Positions 8,504 to 17,209 of a stretch of 56,868 bases of DNA are shown here, piece by piece. The notes below the pieces were generated by a model. It worked only from the letters and a program-made list of their open reading frames with translations. It ran no database searches and had not been told where the DNA came from. The translations under genes and the position numbers were made by a program. How positions within the stretch are numbered: position 1 is the first letter of the stretch; each line of letters starts with the position of its first letter. This DNA comes from DATFKA01 sp042095835 (GTDB taxonomy: Bacteria; Bacteroidota; Bacteroidia; Chitinophagales; Saprospiraceae), in contig JBELML010000024.1 of the NCBI GenBank assembly GCA_042095835.1, positions 1 to 56,868 on the forward strand, in the 5' to 3' direction.

Positions 8504-8584
8504 AAACAATGCGCTAAGCTCGCTTAGCTGAGACGAAGTCCCAAGCCTTTACATCAAAATATCTCCACTTTCCTACACCACTAC

Positions 8585-10534
8585 TTAATCATAAGACAAG
8601 CCATGCCCAAATGGATATAAAGGCGCCTTAGAATCATAAGGTACATCCTCCAACTGCTGCTCTACGGCTTCAACTGAAGAGGGAATTTCTAAAGGTAGTT
8701 TTCCAGTTGGATTGAATTTTCCAAAGACCATTTCCAGGATGATGTCTTCCTGACATTCAAAGTTGGCGATCATCGCTTTACTCGCTGCATTAATTTCAGG
8801 GACCACTGGTGGACGGGTGATGGTCAATACCGTAATTGTTGGTTTTTTGGCCATCCTAGCAAGGATTTTTTCTCGCTCTTTAGGTTCAAAATCGAGACGA
8901 CCTTGTGGAATCATACGCTCCAATAGATTCGCTCCTTCGGGAGGTGAAGAAGGCGTCTGTAGCATTTGTACAAGCACATCGGCTTCGGCTATAGACCCGA
9001 CAATTTGAGGATATTTATCGGAGAGGCCTTTCTCACTAAAGCCTTCCAGGTAGATTTTAGTATCTGTAGCCAAGGGGAGAAAGTTGTCTTCATTTTTTAG
9101 AAGTACCATAGATTTCCGCTGCGCGGCTTTCCCTTTTTCCACGAAAGTGGGATTCCCTACAATGTCCACTTTGTCTAAATCGACATAGGGATTGTCAAAT
9201 AAACCAAGCGTGAATTTATCTCTCAAGACACGCTTCACGGATACATCAATGCGAGACTCCGGTACTTGACCCTCTTTGACCAAGGCTACAATATGTTCCA
9301 TTACATATTCTCCGCCGAATACATCACATCCTGCTTCTAATGCCTTTTTTACCCGCTCTTTTTCGCTGAGTTCTTCCACTCCCCAAGCCGAAGCTTCTTT
9401 GACCATCATGTCTGAGATAATACCCCAATCGGATGCAACTACACCTTCAAAGCCTAAAGAATCTCTCAACAAGTCTTGGATGATAGCTTTATTAAAACCA
9501 AAACCTACTTCTTCTACACCTATGCCTTTGGGTACACCATAATAGGGCATCATCTGAGCGGCATTAGCTGCCAGGGCTCCGTCTACAAAAGGTTTCAAAT
9601 GATAATCGAATCGATTGCCAGGATAGACTTGCCCCTTGCCACTGGCGAAGTGGGCATCCCAACCGTTTTCTTGTGGGCCGCCACCTGGGAAATGTTTGAC
9701 TTGACAAGCTACACTAGTATTACTCAAGGTGTCTCCCTGGAAACCTAGGATATAGGCTTTAATCAATTTTGTACTAAGTTCGGCATCCTCCCCAAAGGTG
9801 CCATTGACTCTAGCCCATCTTGGGTCGGTGCCAATATCGGCCATCGGGTGCTGTGCCAATCGAATACCTAGGGCCAAATACTCCTGGCGGGCAATGTCTC
9901 CAAACTCCTGTACCAGGGCCGAATCTCCAGTCGCAGCTAGTCCAAGCTGGGAAGGCCAAACCGATATCCACTTCGCGCCAACACTCGCACCGGCCATGCC
10001 CGTAGCGCCATGACGAGGATCAGAAATCAAGGTGACGGGTATGCCCAATCGAGTTTTCTCGGCTAGTTGCTGGAGATTATTATTCCATTTGGCATAGTTG
10101 AGGGCTGATTTGCCACCGAGGTTTTGTACGGCGTTCATTTTCTTTTTGAGTAGGGTCGTGGAGGTGCTTTCGGTCATAAAAGAAAAGGGATCAGAGGGCG
10201 TTGGCATTTCCAAAAGCGAGCCGTCAGGTTTCATGCCCAGAAAATGAGCGAATAGCATTCCTGCTTTTTCCTCTATATCCATTTGATTCACGAGATCTTC
10301 CACTCGGTCTTCAATGGGAGCGTCTACATTCTCATAGACATCGAGTTGACCATTTTTATTGAGATCTCTGAAAGTCTTTCCATCTAGGCTTAGTGTGGGC
10401 GCTTCTGCGCCTACTAGTTTCATGTTGCGAGAGGTCGTAAGGCCCCATTTGATTCTAAAATAACCGAAAGCAATAAGTACGAGTAATAAAATAGCTCCAA
10501 TGAGGTAGCCGATTATTTTGAAGAATCTTTTCAT
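8585..10534 (-). CDS. Glycoside hydrolase family 3 protein, membrane-anchored
   Basis: A 649-residue GH3 enzyme, probably a beta-glucosidase or beta-xylosidase. Residues 8-27 are a single N-terminal membrane helix that anchors it facing the periplasm. An EF-hand-like calcium loop follows (DLNKNGQLDVYE, 57-68), common in Bacteroidota GH3 proteins. The (beta/alpha)8 domain contains VKHFPGGG and the nucleophile motif GFEGVVASDWG (Asp at about 368). The C-terminal alpha/beta sandwich runs to FGHGLSY, the usual GH3 end. It is divergent from a degenerate-Nudix regulator, and one of two palindromic operators overlaps its probable promoter, so it is probably controlled by that regulator. GH3 specificities cannot be separated from sequence alone. 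The ATG is placed directly before the membrane helix. Confidence 0.92.
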   Translation of the reverse strand: MKRFFKIIGYLIGAILLLVLIAFGYFRIKWGLTTSRNMKLVGAEAPTLSLDGKTFRDLNKNGQLDVYENVDAPIEDRVEDLVNQMDIEEKAGMLFAHFLGMKPDGSLLEMPTPSDPFSFMTESTSTTLLKKKMNAVQNLGGKSALNYAKWNNNLQQLAEKTRLGIPVTLISDPRHGATGMAGASVGAKWISVWPSQLGLAATGDSALVQEFGDIARQEYLALGIRLAQHPMADIGTDPRWARVNGTFGEDAELSTKLIKAYILGFQGDTLSNTSVACQVKHFPGGGPQENGWDAHFASGKGQVYPGNRFDYHLKPFVDGALAANAAQMMPYYGVPKGIGVEEVGFGFNKAIIQDLLRDSLGFEGVVASDWGIISDMMVKEASAWGVEELSEKERVKKALEAGCDVFGGEYVMEHIVALVKEGQVPESRIDVSVKRVLRDKFTLGLFDNPYVDLDKVDIVGNPTFVEKGKAAQRKSMVLLKNEDNFLPLATDTKIYLEGFSEKGLSDKYPQIVGSIAEADVLVQMLQTPSSPPEGANLLERMIPQGRLDFEPKEREKILARMAKKPTITVLTITRPPVVPEINAASKAMIANFECQEDIILEMVFGKFNPTGKLPLEIPSSVEAVEQQLEDVPYDSKAPLYPFGHGLSYD

Positions 10535-10561
10535 AGCAACAGGTTGTTTGAATAAGTTTCA

Positions 10562-10580
10562 TTGTGTCAAGGATACACAA
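10562..10580. promoter_or_regulatory. Operator palindrome 1 between GH3 and Nudix-type regulator
   Basis: TTGTGTCAAGGATACACAA is an inverted repeat (TTGTGT-N7-ACACAA). An almost identical site lies 37 bp away at 10599. On the minus strand the site contains TATCCTTG, one mismatch from the Bacteroidota -7 element TAnnTTTG, about 30 bp upstream of the GH3 start codon, so binding here would block GH3 transcription. NrtR/AraR-type regulators bind palindromes of this size. Confidence 0.75.
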
Positions 10581-10598
10581 TTAAGTAATAATTTTTAA

Positions 10599-10617
10599 TG
10601 TGTCAAGTTTACACAAA
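10599..10617. promoter_or_regulatory. Operator palindrome 2 upstream of Nudix-type regulator
   Basis: ATGTGTCAAGTTTACACAA repeats the first operator (consensus TGTGTCAAGnnTACACAA). It lies directly upstream of the regulator's -7 element, consistent with autoregulation. An ATG inside this site at 10600 is in frame with the regulator but is unlikely to be its start because it lies in the operator. Confidence 0.75.
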
Positions 10618-10623
10618 AGATAT

Positions 10624-10631
10624 TATATTTG
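10624..10631 (+). promoter_or_regulatory. Probable -7 promoter element of the Nudix-type regulator
   Basis: TATATTTG matches the Bacteroidota sigma-A -7 consensus TAnnTTTG exactly. It ends only 4 bases before the ATG at 10636, so the transcript would be almost or fully leaderless. I could not place a convincing -33 TTG. Confidence 0.45.
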
Positions 10632-10635
10632 TTTT

Positions 10636-11451
10636 ATGGACAGATCGGAAACAAATTGGCTAGCTGAGCACCCATTAGAAGAATATCTTCAGGAGAATTC
10701 TATTGACTGTGTCATTTTGGGCTATGATGCTGGCCGACTCAAGGTCTTATTGCTTCGCTGGAAGTTATCGGAGATGTGGTCGCTTCCGGGTGGCTATATT
10801 CATCGCTCCGAAAGTTTTGATGAGGCCGCTAGCCGTATTCTAAAATGGAGAACAGGTTTGGAATCTATTTTCTTGAAGCAATTCCATACTTTCAGTGCAG
10901 TAGATCGCAATCATTCGACCGAAGCAGAAATAGAGAAGATGTCTAAAAATATGGCCAATAAACCGTCCCCTTTTGGTGATTTGGACCCTAAATGGTTTAC
11001 CAAGCGATTCATCACAACCGGCTATTTTGCTTTGGTAAATGTGAAGAAAACAACACCTAATCCAGATTTCTTAAGCGACCGTTGTGAGTGGATCGACATA
11101 GAAGAGGTGCCCAAGCTTTTAAATGACCACAATCAAATACTAGACAAGGCGCTAGAGTACCTAAGAAGCCAGATTAATTATTTGCCAATTGGTATTTCCT
11201 TGCTGCCAGAGAAGTTTACAATGAAGGAACTGAGACAAGTCTACGAAGCTATCCTGAAAATGCCATTGGAGCGCAGTAATTTCCAGCGAAAAATGTTGAG
11301 ACTAGACTTTCTAGTAAGACAGGAAAAAAAGATGACAGGGGCAGCCAACAAGGCACCTTATCTTTACAGTTTTGATCCTATAAAGTATAAAACGCTGGTG
11401 GAAAAGGGCATGGGTTTTTACTTTTTACAGGGCCTCCATACTATTTCTTGA
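10636..11451 (+). CDS. NrtR/AraR-like transcriptional regulator with degenerate Nudix domain
   Basis: A 271-residue DNA-binding regulator. Residues 1-150 form a Nudix fold (DCVILGYDAGRLKVLLL, WSLPGGYIHRSESFDEAASR), but the catalytic REUxEE box is replaced by SRILKWRTG, so hydrolase activity is probably lost and the domain serves as ligand sensor. The C-terminus holds the winged helix typical of NrtR-type proteins (FTMKELRQVYEAILKMPLER, then NFQRKMLRL). In Bacteroides such proteins control arabinose or xylose use. Here the partner is the divergent GH3 gene, with two identical palindromes in the 101-bp gap. The start at 10636 is chosen over 10600 because the latter lies in the operator. The effector, perhaps a pentose or its phosphate, is inferred. 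Confidence 0.88.
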   Translation: MDRSETNWLAEHPLEEYLQENSIDCVILGYDAGRLKVLLLRWKLSEMWSLPGGYIHRSESFDEAASRILKWRTGLESIFLKQFHTFSAVDRNHSTEAEIEKMSKNMANKPSPFGDLDPKWFTKRFITTGYFALVNVKKTTPNPDFLSDRCEWIDIEEVPKLLNDHNQILDKALEYLRSQINYLPIGISLLPEKFTMKELRQVYEAILKMPLERSNFQRKMLRLDFLVRQEKKMTGAANKAPYLYSFDPIKYKTLVEKGMGFYFLQGLHTIS

Positions 11452-11505
11452 AAGCCATATTGCTCCAGCCCTTATCCACTGCCTGCTGCCGTAGCTAATC
11501 GCTTC

Positions 11506-11862
11506 TTATTGATTATCGTAGTAAAACTCTTCGTGAACGATCTGATCACCTTCCCACTGCTGTACTGCTACCTGATTCATCTGGGCACGATGGCCTCCTT
11601 TGAAGGTGACATCCATTAAACTTTGTACAAAGGTGGTTGCTGCTGCCTCATCTGAGCCTACATTCTTTATTTCCAGATTATGGAAAGCTTCGATATTATT
11701 CAAAAACTGCTCTTCGTAGGCGCGACATACTGCCTTGCCAGTACGAGTACCACGGGGCTCTGTCATCACTACATTTTCTGCATAATACTTGTCAAATGCA
11801 TCCAGTAGTTGACCTTTTCCTAGCATATTGTAAATGTCTTGCGCTTTTTCTTTGTAAGTCAT
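11506..11862 (-). CDS. SnoaL-like/NTF2-fold protein
   Basis: A 118-residue single-domain protein with the NTF2-like cone fold. The start KAQDIYNMLGKGQLLDAFDK and the strand YYAENVVMTEPRGTRTGK are typical of the SnoaL-like polyketide cyclase/ketosteroid isomerase group. It ends QVAVQQWEGDQIVHEEFYYD, the family's final strands. No signal peptide is present. These proteins are small-molecule isomerases, dehydratases or ligand binders, and the substrate is not predictable here. It lies between the regulator gene (convergent) and the GMC dehydrogenase cluster, separated from the latter by a strong terminator. Confidence 0.8.
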   Translation of the reverse strand: MTYKEKAQDIYNMLGKGQLLDAFDKYYAENVVMTEPRGTRTGKAVCRAYEEQFLNNIEAFHNLEIKNVGSDEAAATTFVQSLMDVTFKGGHRAQMNQVAVQQWEGDQIVHEEFYYDNQ

Positions 11863-12022
11863 CGTACGTATTTTTTGGTGATGGTTGAAATTAATTAATG
11901 TCTCTATTTTAATTGTATATACATCAAATGTAAAAACAAGAAATTTTGTTTTAAGGAAGATTCATTTTTTTATAAAAAATTAGAAAAAGAGGGAGGAGAT
12001 AGGAGCAGGCGCTAAAAAATGT

Positions 12023-12061
12023 TTGCACGACGAATACAGCGTTAAGGTATTCATCGTGCAA
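12023..12061 (-). terminator. Rho-independent terminator of the GMC dehydrogenase cluster
   Basis: TTGCACGACGAATAC (12023-12037) pairs with GTATTCATCGTGCAA (12047-12061), a 15-bp stem with one mismatch and a 9-nt loop. Read on the minus strand it is followed by ACATTTTTT, a T-run, 21 bp after the stop of the small-subunit gene. Confidence 0.85.
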
Positions 12062-12082
12062 TATTACTCAGATAAGCTTTCG

Positions 12083-12679
12083 CTAAAGCGTCCAGACGCC
12101 ACCTACTTCGTCTAGCGGAATGCATCCTTGATAAGGGCCAGGAATGGGATCGTACTTCAATTGGTTTTGGCCAATATCAGCCGCCGTGCAATATCCCATG
12201 ATAGCTAGGGACTTGAAGCCGCGATAGAAACCAACAGGCTCCTGCTCCTCTACGGTATAGCCCCAAACACCTCGAGCAAATTTAGGAGAATTGGCTTCTT
12301 CTTCCTCTAGAAAAGCTTGCTTTTGTTCGGCTTCTAATTGGTAGAAAGGTTTTCCAAACTGCTCTTTACTTTTTGCTAAGAATCCATCTATCTCTGCTTT
12401 GATCCCTTCTTGCCCGTCTTTGTCAAATACCTTGGCGTAGAAAAGGTCAATGAGGATATCAACCTTCATATCCAGGCCACCGGGCGTATCTGTTTTAGGT
12501 AGCAGGGTATCCACCAGCGCAGATACTAATTGTGCCTGATTGGTGCTTAAAAATTGGGGCGTCCAAGTCAAGCGCTCTTGCGTTTGACAAGACTGTAAGA
12601 TCGATGATAAAATAGTGGTGGAGAAGAGGGCCGAGCCTCCAATCATACCTGTATTTTTTAATGCTTCTCTTCTGTTCAT
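12083..12679 (-). CDS. Gluconate 2-dehydrogenase subunit 3 family protein, Tat-exported
   Basis: A 198-residue small subunit of a periplasmic GMC-type dehydrogenase. The N-terminus MNRREALKNTGMIGG is a Tat-like twin-arginine signal with a following hydrophobic segment and a possible lipid Cys (LQSCQT, about residue 31). The body matches the gluconate_2-dh3 family: LSTNQAQLVSALVDTLLP near residue 45 and TPGGLD with VDILIDLFY are its usual landmarks. It lies 73 bp downstream of a GMC oxidoreductase gene without its own signal peptide. In known complexes the folded FAD subunit is exported together with this Tat-bearing subunit. It is the last gene of the cluster, before a strong terminator. Confidence 0.88.
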   Translation of the reverse strand: MNRREALKNTGMIGGSALFSTTILSSILQSCQTQERLTWTPQFLSTNQAQLVSALVDTLLPKTDTPGGLDMKVDILIDLFYAKVFDKDGQEGIKAEIDGFLAKSKEQFGKPFYQLEAEQKQAFLEEEEANSPKFARGVWGYTVEEQEPVGFYRGFKSLAIMGYCTAADIGQNQLKYDPIPGPYQGCIPLDEVGGVWTL

Positions 12680-12752
12680 ATTGTTAAATAGTGATGTTTT
12701 GAAATAATGATGTACGAATACTTCCTACCAGCCGTACAGGGAAGGAGACAAG

Positions 12753-14480
12753 TCACAGATTCATCTTCTTCAACTCTGAGATCGCGTGTGCTGCCGCTCT
12801 TGCGGTCAAGGCCATGTAGGTCAAAGATGGGTTCACACAACTACTTGAGGTCATACAAGCTCCATCGGTGACATATACATTTTTACAAGCGTGGATTTGA
12901 TTGAACTCGTTGAGTACCGAAGTTTTGGGATCGCGGCCCATACGTGCGGTACCCATCTCATGTATACCAAAGCCTTGTTCGTGTTTATTATCGAAGCCAA
13001 TGATATCTTTCAGTCCGGCTTTCTCCAGCATCTCTACGGCATCTTCCTGGATCTGTTTGTTGAGAGCGAGTTCGTTGTCTTTCCATTCAGAATCAATAGC
13101 CAGCGTGGCTTGTCCCCATTTATCTAAGTTGTCTTTATCAAGCATGACCCTGTTTTCATGGTAGGGTAGGCATTCTGCAAAACCAGTGATAAAGAACTCC
13201 CAATGACCGGGATCTTTGAACATCGCTTCCTTGAAGTCGGCACCAAAGCCGTCTCGATTGGCAGCGCCACCCCAACCAGCGCGATAAGCTCCTCCTTGAT
13301 AGCCAAAGCCTCTTAGGAATTTATCAGATTTGGTTTCTTCGCTGATGTTCCAATAGCGAGGTATATAGATGCCATTGGGCCTGCGGCCTTTATAGTATTT
13401 GTCTTCGTGTCCCTCGAAGGTGCCCATTGCGCCAACTCGGTAGGTATGATCCATAAGGTTGCGGCCTAGGGCGTCGCTATCATTACCTAGTCCATTCGGA
13501 AAGCGATCAGAGGTAGAGTTAAGCAAGATGCGCGTCGAGCTGAGGGTGGAGGCATTTACAAAAATGATCTTGGCGTAGTATTCCATCATTTCGCCTGTCT
13601 CGGCATCTATTACACGTACGCCGGTGGCCTTTGCTTGATCTTCATCATAGATGATCGAGTTGGCAATCGACCAGGGACGGATAGTCATATTGCCAGTCGC
13701 ATTGGCAGCGGGTAGCGTTACTGAGCTGGCACTGAAAAAGGCACTGTAAGGGCAGCCATCTTTACATTTGTTTCTTGATTGACATTGGCCTCGACCATTA
13801 TGGGGTACGGTGAGGTGAGCTACTCGACCAATAGTCATAGTACGGCCAGGGAAGCTCTTTTCTATTCGAGCTTTTACGTCTTGCTCAACGCAGTTGAGGT
13901 CCATCGGAGGCAGGAACTCACTATCTGGTAGTTGAGGTAAGCCCAATTTCTGTCCACTGATCCCTACATATTTTTCTACATAGGAGTACCAGGGCGCAAT
14001 ATCTTTATAGCGAATGGGCCAGTCTACACCTACGCCTTCCTTGGCATTGGCCTCAAAGTCGATGTCACTCCACCGGTAGGTTTGTTTCCCCCAGAGTTGA
14101 GATCGCCCTCCCATCTGATGGGCACGTAGCCACATAAAGGGCTTAATTTCGGTATAAGGATTTTCTTCATCATTGGCGAGCCATTTTTTCATCGTTTCGC
14201 CCACCCAGTTTGATCGGATCGCTTTATAATGCTTTTGGCGATCTTCTGGAGTGATGGCACCACGTAGTTCATGGTCCCAGTTTTCTTTGTTCATATCAGG
14301 ATAGTCCGTGATATGTTGAATGATACGCCCGCGTTCCAACACCAAGGTTTTAAGACCGGCTTCACAAAGTTCTTTTGCTGCCCAGCCGCCACTCATGCCC
14401 GATCCGATGACGATAGCATCATAGGTCATGTTCTTCTTGGCGTCGATGTTGTAATTGTAATCGTAGTTAAATTCTGCCAT
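12753..14480 (-). CDS. GMC-family FAD oxidoreductase (periplasmic sugar/polyol dehydrogenase), copy 1
   Basis: A 575-residue GMC oxidoreductase, similar to gluconate/fructose dehydrogenase large subunits. The FAD Rossmann motif is DAIVIGSGMSGGWAAKEL (about 20-37), then VLERGR. A Cys-rich loop CQSRNKCKDGCPYSA and the C-terminal HEMGTARMG and SSSCVNPSLTYMA (active-site Asn-Pro) complete the family pattern. There is no signal peptide; export probably depends on the Tat signal of the adjacent small subunit. It would oxidise a sugar, sugar acid or polyol and pass electrons to the respiratory chain. The paralogue at 14677-16404 is very similar along its whole length, so the pair arose by tandem duplication. 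The substrate is not predictable. Confidence 0.92.
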   Translation of the reverse strand: MAEFNYDYNYNIDAKKNMTYDAIVIGSGMSGGWAAKELCEAGLKTLVLERGRIIQHITDYPDMNKENWDHELRGAITPEDRQKHYKAIRSNWVGETMKKWLANDEENPYTEIKPFMWLRAHQMGGRSQLWGKQTYRWSDIDFEANAKEGVGVDWPIRYKDIAPWYSYVEKYVGISGQKLGLPQLPDSEFLPPMDLNCVEQDVKARIEKSFPGRTMTIGRVAHLTVPHNGRGQCQSRNKCKDGCPYSAFFSASSVTLPAANATGNMTIRPWSIANSIIYDEDQAKATGVRVIDAETGEMMEYYAKIIFVNASTLSSTRILLNSTSDRFPNGLGNDSDALGRNLMDHTYRVGAMGTFEGHEDKYYKGRRPNGIYIPRYWNISEETKSDKFLRGFGYQGGAYRAGWGGAANRDGFGADFKEAMFKDPGHWEFFITGFAECLPYHENRVMLDKDNLDKWGQATLAIDSEWKDNELALNKQIQEDAVEMLEKAGLKDIIGFDNKHEQGFGIHEMGTARMGRDPKTSVLNEFNQIHACKNVYVTDGACMTSSSCVNPSLTYMALTARAAAHAISELKKMNL

Positions 14481-14518
14481 GTATTAATGATGTATTGTTG
14501 TAATGATTCAATGTGTGA

Positions 14519-14618
14519 NNNNNNNNNNNNNNNNNNNNNNNNNNNNNNNNNNNNNNNNNNNNNNNNNNNNNNNNNNNNNNNNNNNNNNNNNNNNNNNNNN
14601 NNNNNNNNNNNNNNNNNN
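14519..14618. other. Assembly gap (100 N)
   Basis: Exactly 100 unknown bases, the conventional filler for a scaffold gap of unknown size. The flank on the right is a short tandem repeat (GGTCTCCCAGTC-like units), which explains why assembly failed here. The true distance between the two GMC genes is unknown. Confidence 0.97.
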
Positions 14619-14672
14619 CCACGGTCTCCCAGTCCCATGGTCTCCCAGTCTCAAGGTCTCAAGGTCTCCCCA
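14619..14672. repeat. Short tandem repeat at the gap edge
   Basis: Units related to GGTCTCCCAGTC and GGTCTCAA repeat about five times just right of the gap and end 5 bp before the stop codon of the second GMC gene. The array probably continues into the missing bases. Confidence 0.85.
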
Positions 14673-14676
14673 ACAC

Positions 14677-16404
14677 TCACAACTCCATACGCTTCAATGC
14701 CGAAACGGCGTGATCGACAGCTCTAGCGGTCAGCGCCATATAGGTCAGTGATGGATTCACACAACTACTAGAAGTCATGCAGGCACCGTCGGTGACATAT
14801 ACATTTTTACAAGCGTGGATTTGATTAAATTCGTTGAGTACCGAAGTTTTGGGATCGCGGCCCATACGTGCAGTACCCATTTCATGAATGCCGAACCCTG
14901 GCTCGTGATGTGCATCAAAACCTAAGACGTTTTTCAAACCTGCTTTCTCTAACATCTCTACGGCATCTACTTGGATTTGTTGATTGAGTGCAAGCTCATT
15001 ATCTTTCCATTCGCAGTCAATAGCCAAGGTGGGTTGCCCCCATTTATCTAGTAGCTCCTTATTTAAGCTTACTTTATTTTCATGATAGGGAAGGCATTCT
15101 GCAAAACCTGTAATGAAGAATTCCCATGGCCCAGCTTCTTTGAAGAGGTTCTCCTTAAAAGCTGCTCCAAAACCTTCGCGATTAGCTCCACCTCTCCATC
15201 CTGATCTATAGGCTCCGCCCTGAAAACCAAAACCTCTCAAAAATCGATCAGATTTCGTCTCTTCACTAACATTCCAGTAGCGTGGTATGTAGATGCCGTT
15301 GGGTCTGCGACCTTTATAATATTTGTCTTCATGCCCTTCGAAGGTACCTAGTGCACCGATGCGACAAGTATGATCCATGAGGTTGTGCCCTAATTCGCCA
15401 CTATCATTTCCTAATCCATTTGGAAAGCGGCTAGAAGTAGAGTTTAATAGAATCCTAGTGGTGCTGAGGGTAGAGGCGTTTACAAAAATGATCTTAGCGT
15501 AAAACTCCACCATCTCGCCCGATGGAGCGTCAATTACTTTTACGCCCGTTGCTTTACCTTGTTGTTCATCATAAATGAGAGAATGGGCAATCGACCAAGG
15601 ACGAATTGTCATATTGCCAGTGGCATTGGCAGCAGGTAGGGTCACCGAATTGGCACTAAAATAAGCACTATACGGACAACCAGAGCCACATTTATTTCTG
15701 GTCTGACATTGCCCTCTACCGTTGTGTGGAACAGTCAAATGAGCTACTCGACCTATAGTCATAACTCGATCGGGGAAGTTTTGCTCAATACTGGTTTTCA
15801 CATCTTGCTCGACACAGTTGAGTTCCATCGGTGGTAGAAACTCGCTATCGGGGAGCTGTGGCAAACCTAAAGCTTGTCCGCTGATCCCCACATACTTTTC
15901 CACGTAGGAGTACCAAGGCGCAATATCTTTATAGCGAATGGGCCAGTCTACACCTACGCCTTCTTTAGCATTGGCTTCAAAATCGATATCACTCAAGCGA
16001 TAAGTCTGCTTGCCCCAAAGTTGGGATCGCCCACCCATTTGATGTGCCCGCAACCACATGAAGGGTTTGATCTCGGTGAAAGGATTTTCCTCATCGTTTG
16101 CCAACCAGTCTTTAGTGGTTTGGCCAACCATATTGGAGCGCAGCGCCTTGTAGTGTTTTTTTTGGTCTTCAGGTGTGATAGCTCCTCTCAATTTATGATC
16201 CCAAGCTTCTTTGTTTATATCGGGATAATCTTTGATGTGTTGGATGATCCGGCCTCTTTCTAAGACAAGTGTTTTAAGACCCGCCTCGCAAAGTTCTTTA
16301 GCTGCCCAGCCGCCACTCATACCCGAACCAATGACAATCGCATCATAAGTTCTATTGTCTTTGGTGATAATATTGTAATCGTAATCGTATTTGAATTCTG
16401 CCAT
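14677..16404 (-). CDS. GMC-family FAD oxidoreductase, copy 2
   Basis: A 575-residue paralogue of the 12753-14480 gene, the same length and similar in every block. The FAD motif is DAIVIGSGMSGGWAAKEL, the Cys loop CQTRNKCGSGCPYSAYF, and the C-terminal motifs HEMGTARMG and SSSCVNPSLTYMA are conserved. It would be a periplasmic FAD dehydrogenase using the same small subunit, possibly for a different sugar or polyol. It is the promoter-proximal gene of the minus-strand cluster. The start (MAEFKYDYDYN) matches the start of copy 1. Differences are concentrated in the middle and near the substrate region (for example RSGWRGGANREGFG against RAGWGGAANRDGFG). Confidence 0.92.
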   Translation of the reverse strand: MAEFKYDYDYNIITKDNRTYDAIVIGSGMSGGWAAKELCEAGLKTLVLERGRIIQHIKDYPDINKEAWDHKLRGAITPEDQKKHYKALRSNMVGQTTKDWLANDEENPFTEIKPFMWLRAHQMGGRSQLWGKQTYRLSDIDFEANAKEGVGVDWPIRYKDIAPWYSYVEKYVGISGQALGLPQLPDSEFLPPMELNCVEQDVKTSIEQNFPDRVMTIGRVAHLTVPHNGRGQCQTRNKCGSGCPYSAYFSANSVTLPAANATGNMTIRPWSIAHSLIYDEQQGKATGVKVIDAPSGEMVEFYAKIIFVNASTLSTTRILLNSTSSRFPNGLGNDSGELGHNLMDHTCRIGALGTFEGHEDKYYKGRRPNGIYIPRYWNVSEETKSDRFLRGFGFQGGAYRSGWRGGANREGFGAAFKENLFKEAGPWEFFITGFAECLPYHENKVSLNKELLDKWGQPTLAIDCEWKDNELALNQQIQVDAVEMLEKAGLKNVLGFDAHHEPGFGIHEMGTARMGRDPKTSVLNEFNQIHACKNVYVTDGACMTSSSCVNPSLTYMALTARAVDHAVSALKRMEL

Positions 16405-16420
16405 GTATTAAGGATGTAAT

Positions 16421-16785
16421 TAAGATGTTTTGAACCACATAGGACATATAGGAATCATAGAAGTTTTGAACCATATAAGGTATAGCACATAAGACATAAC
16501 ACATATTATATAGCCCATAAGAAAACCATATAAGGGATTATAAGGGCATTTAAGATGTTTTGAACCACATAGGGCATATAGGAATCATAGAAGCCTTGAA
16601 CCACATAATACATAGCACATAACACATATTATATAACCCATAATAATTACCATATAAGGGATTACAAGGGCATTTAAGATGTTTTGAACGACATAGGGCA
16701 TATAAGAATCATAGAAGCCTTGAACCACATCATACATAACACATAACACATAACACCTGGCACCTGACACTTGGCACCTGAAACT
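16421..16785. repeat. Three tandem ~127-bp repeats plus short repeats
   Basis: Three units start with TAAGATGTTTTGAACSACAT at 16421, 16551 and 16675 (periods 130 and 124 bp). Each contains ATATAGGAATCATAGAAG-like and CATATAAGGGATTA-like segments. The last unit passes into short repeats of CACCTGRCAC (about 16755-16785). No convincing ORF is present. The array lies upstream of the GMC cluster and looks like a variable minisatellite. Confidence 0.9.
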
Positions 16786-17209
16786 TGTTCCCCTGACCAA
16801 GGCTGCTAAAGCATCGGGTCTCATTAATCTGTTCCCTAATCTTTGCTAGCGAAATAAAACATGGTTTATGTCTAATAGGTGCATATAAAATTAGCTAATT
16901 ATTCCAATTTCTTTATAATTCTAGTTTCATTGTGTCAGAAAATTTACCATTCTGAACGAATTGGTCCTGGCATTAAGCAGAAAATGCGCAGCTATTTATT
17001 CGGAGTAGTTCCGAGAAGGCAATCTAGGGTGAGTATGGCTGTGGTTTTTAAAGGAATGATAGCGAGCGTAAGGCTGGAAGATGTTTAAATAGGAAAAAAT
17101 AAATACAAAATGTTTTAAAATGAAGACTATTTTTGTATTTTGCATAGTGTCTTCAATCTAAAAATTGCCTACCGCAGTCTAATCAAAACGTAGGTCTAAT
17201 CAGATTAAA
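16786..17209. other. Intergenic stretch without a supported gene
   Basis: An open frame of 69 codons (16879-17088) is present but resembles nothing I know, and its second half lacks any typical protein features. It may be the decayed end of a gene. A TATTTTTG at 17128-17135 fits the Bacteroidota -7 consensus and could serve the gene at 17210. Nothing else is evident. Confidence 0.5.
17128..17135 (+). promoter_or_regulatory. Possible -7 element for the DUF1801 gene
   Basis: TATTTTTG matches TAnnTTTG, 75 bp upstream of the ATG at 17210. No clear -33 element was found, so support is weak. Confidence 0.3.

Noticed and set aside
10600..10635. Earlier ATG of the Nudix-type regulator at 10600
   Set aside because: It lies in an operator and before the -7 element, so it could not be in the transcript from that promoter.
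14519..14618. Possible ORFs spanning the N run
   Set aside because: They are made of unknown residues and cannot be judged.
16879..17088. 69-codon ORF upstream of the DUF1801 gene
   Set aside because: No homology, signal or family features recognised, and it does not fit an operon; kept only as part of the intergenic entry.
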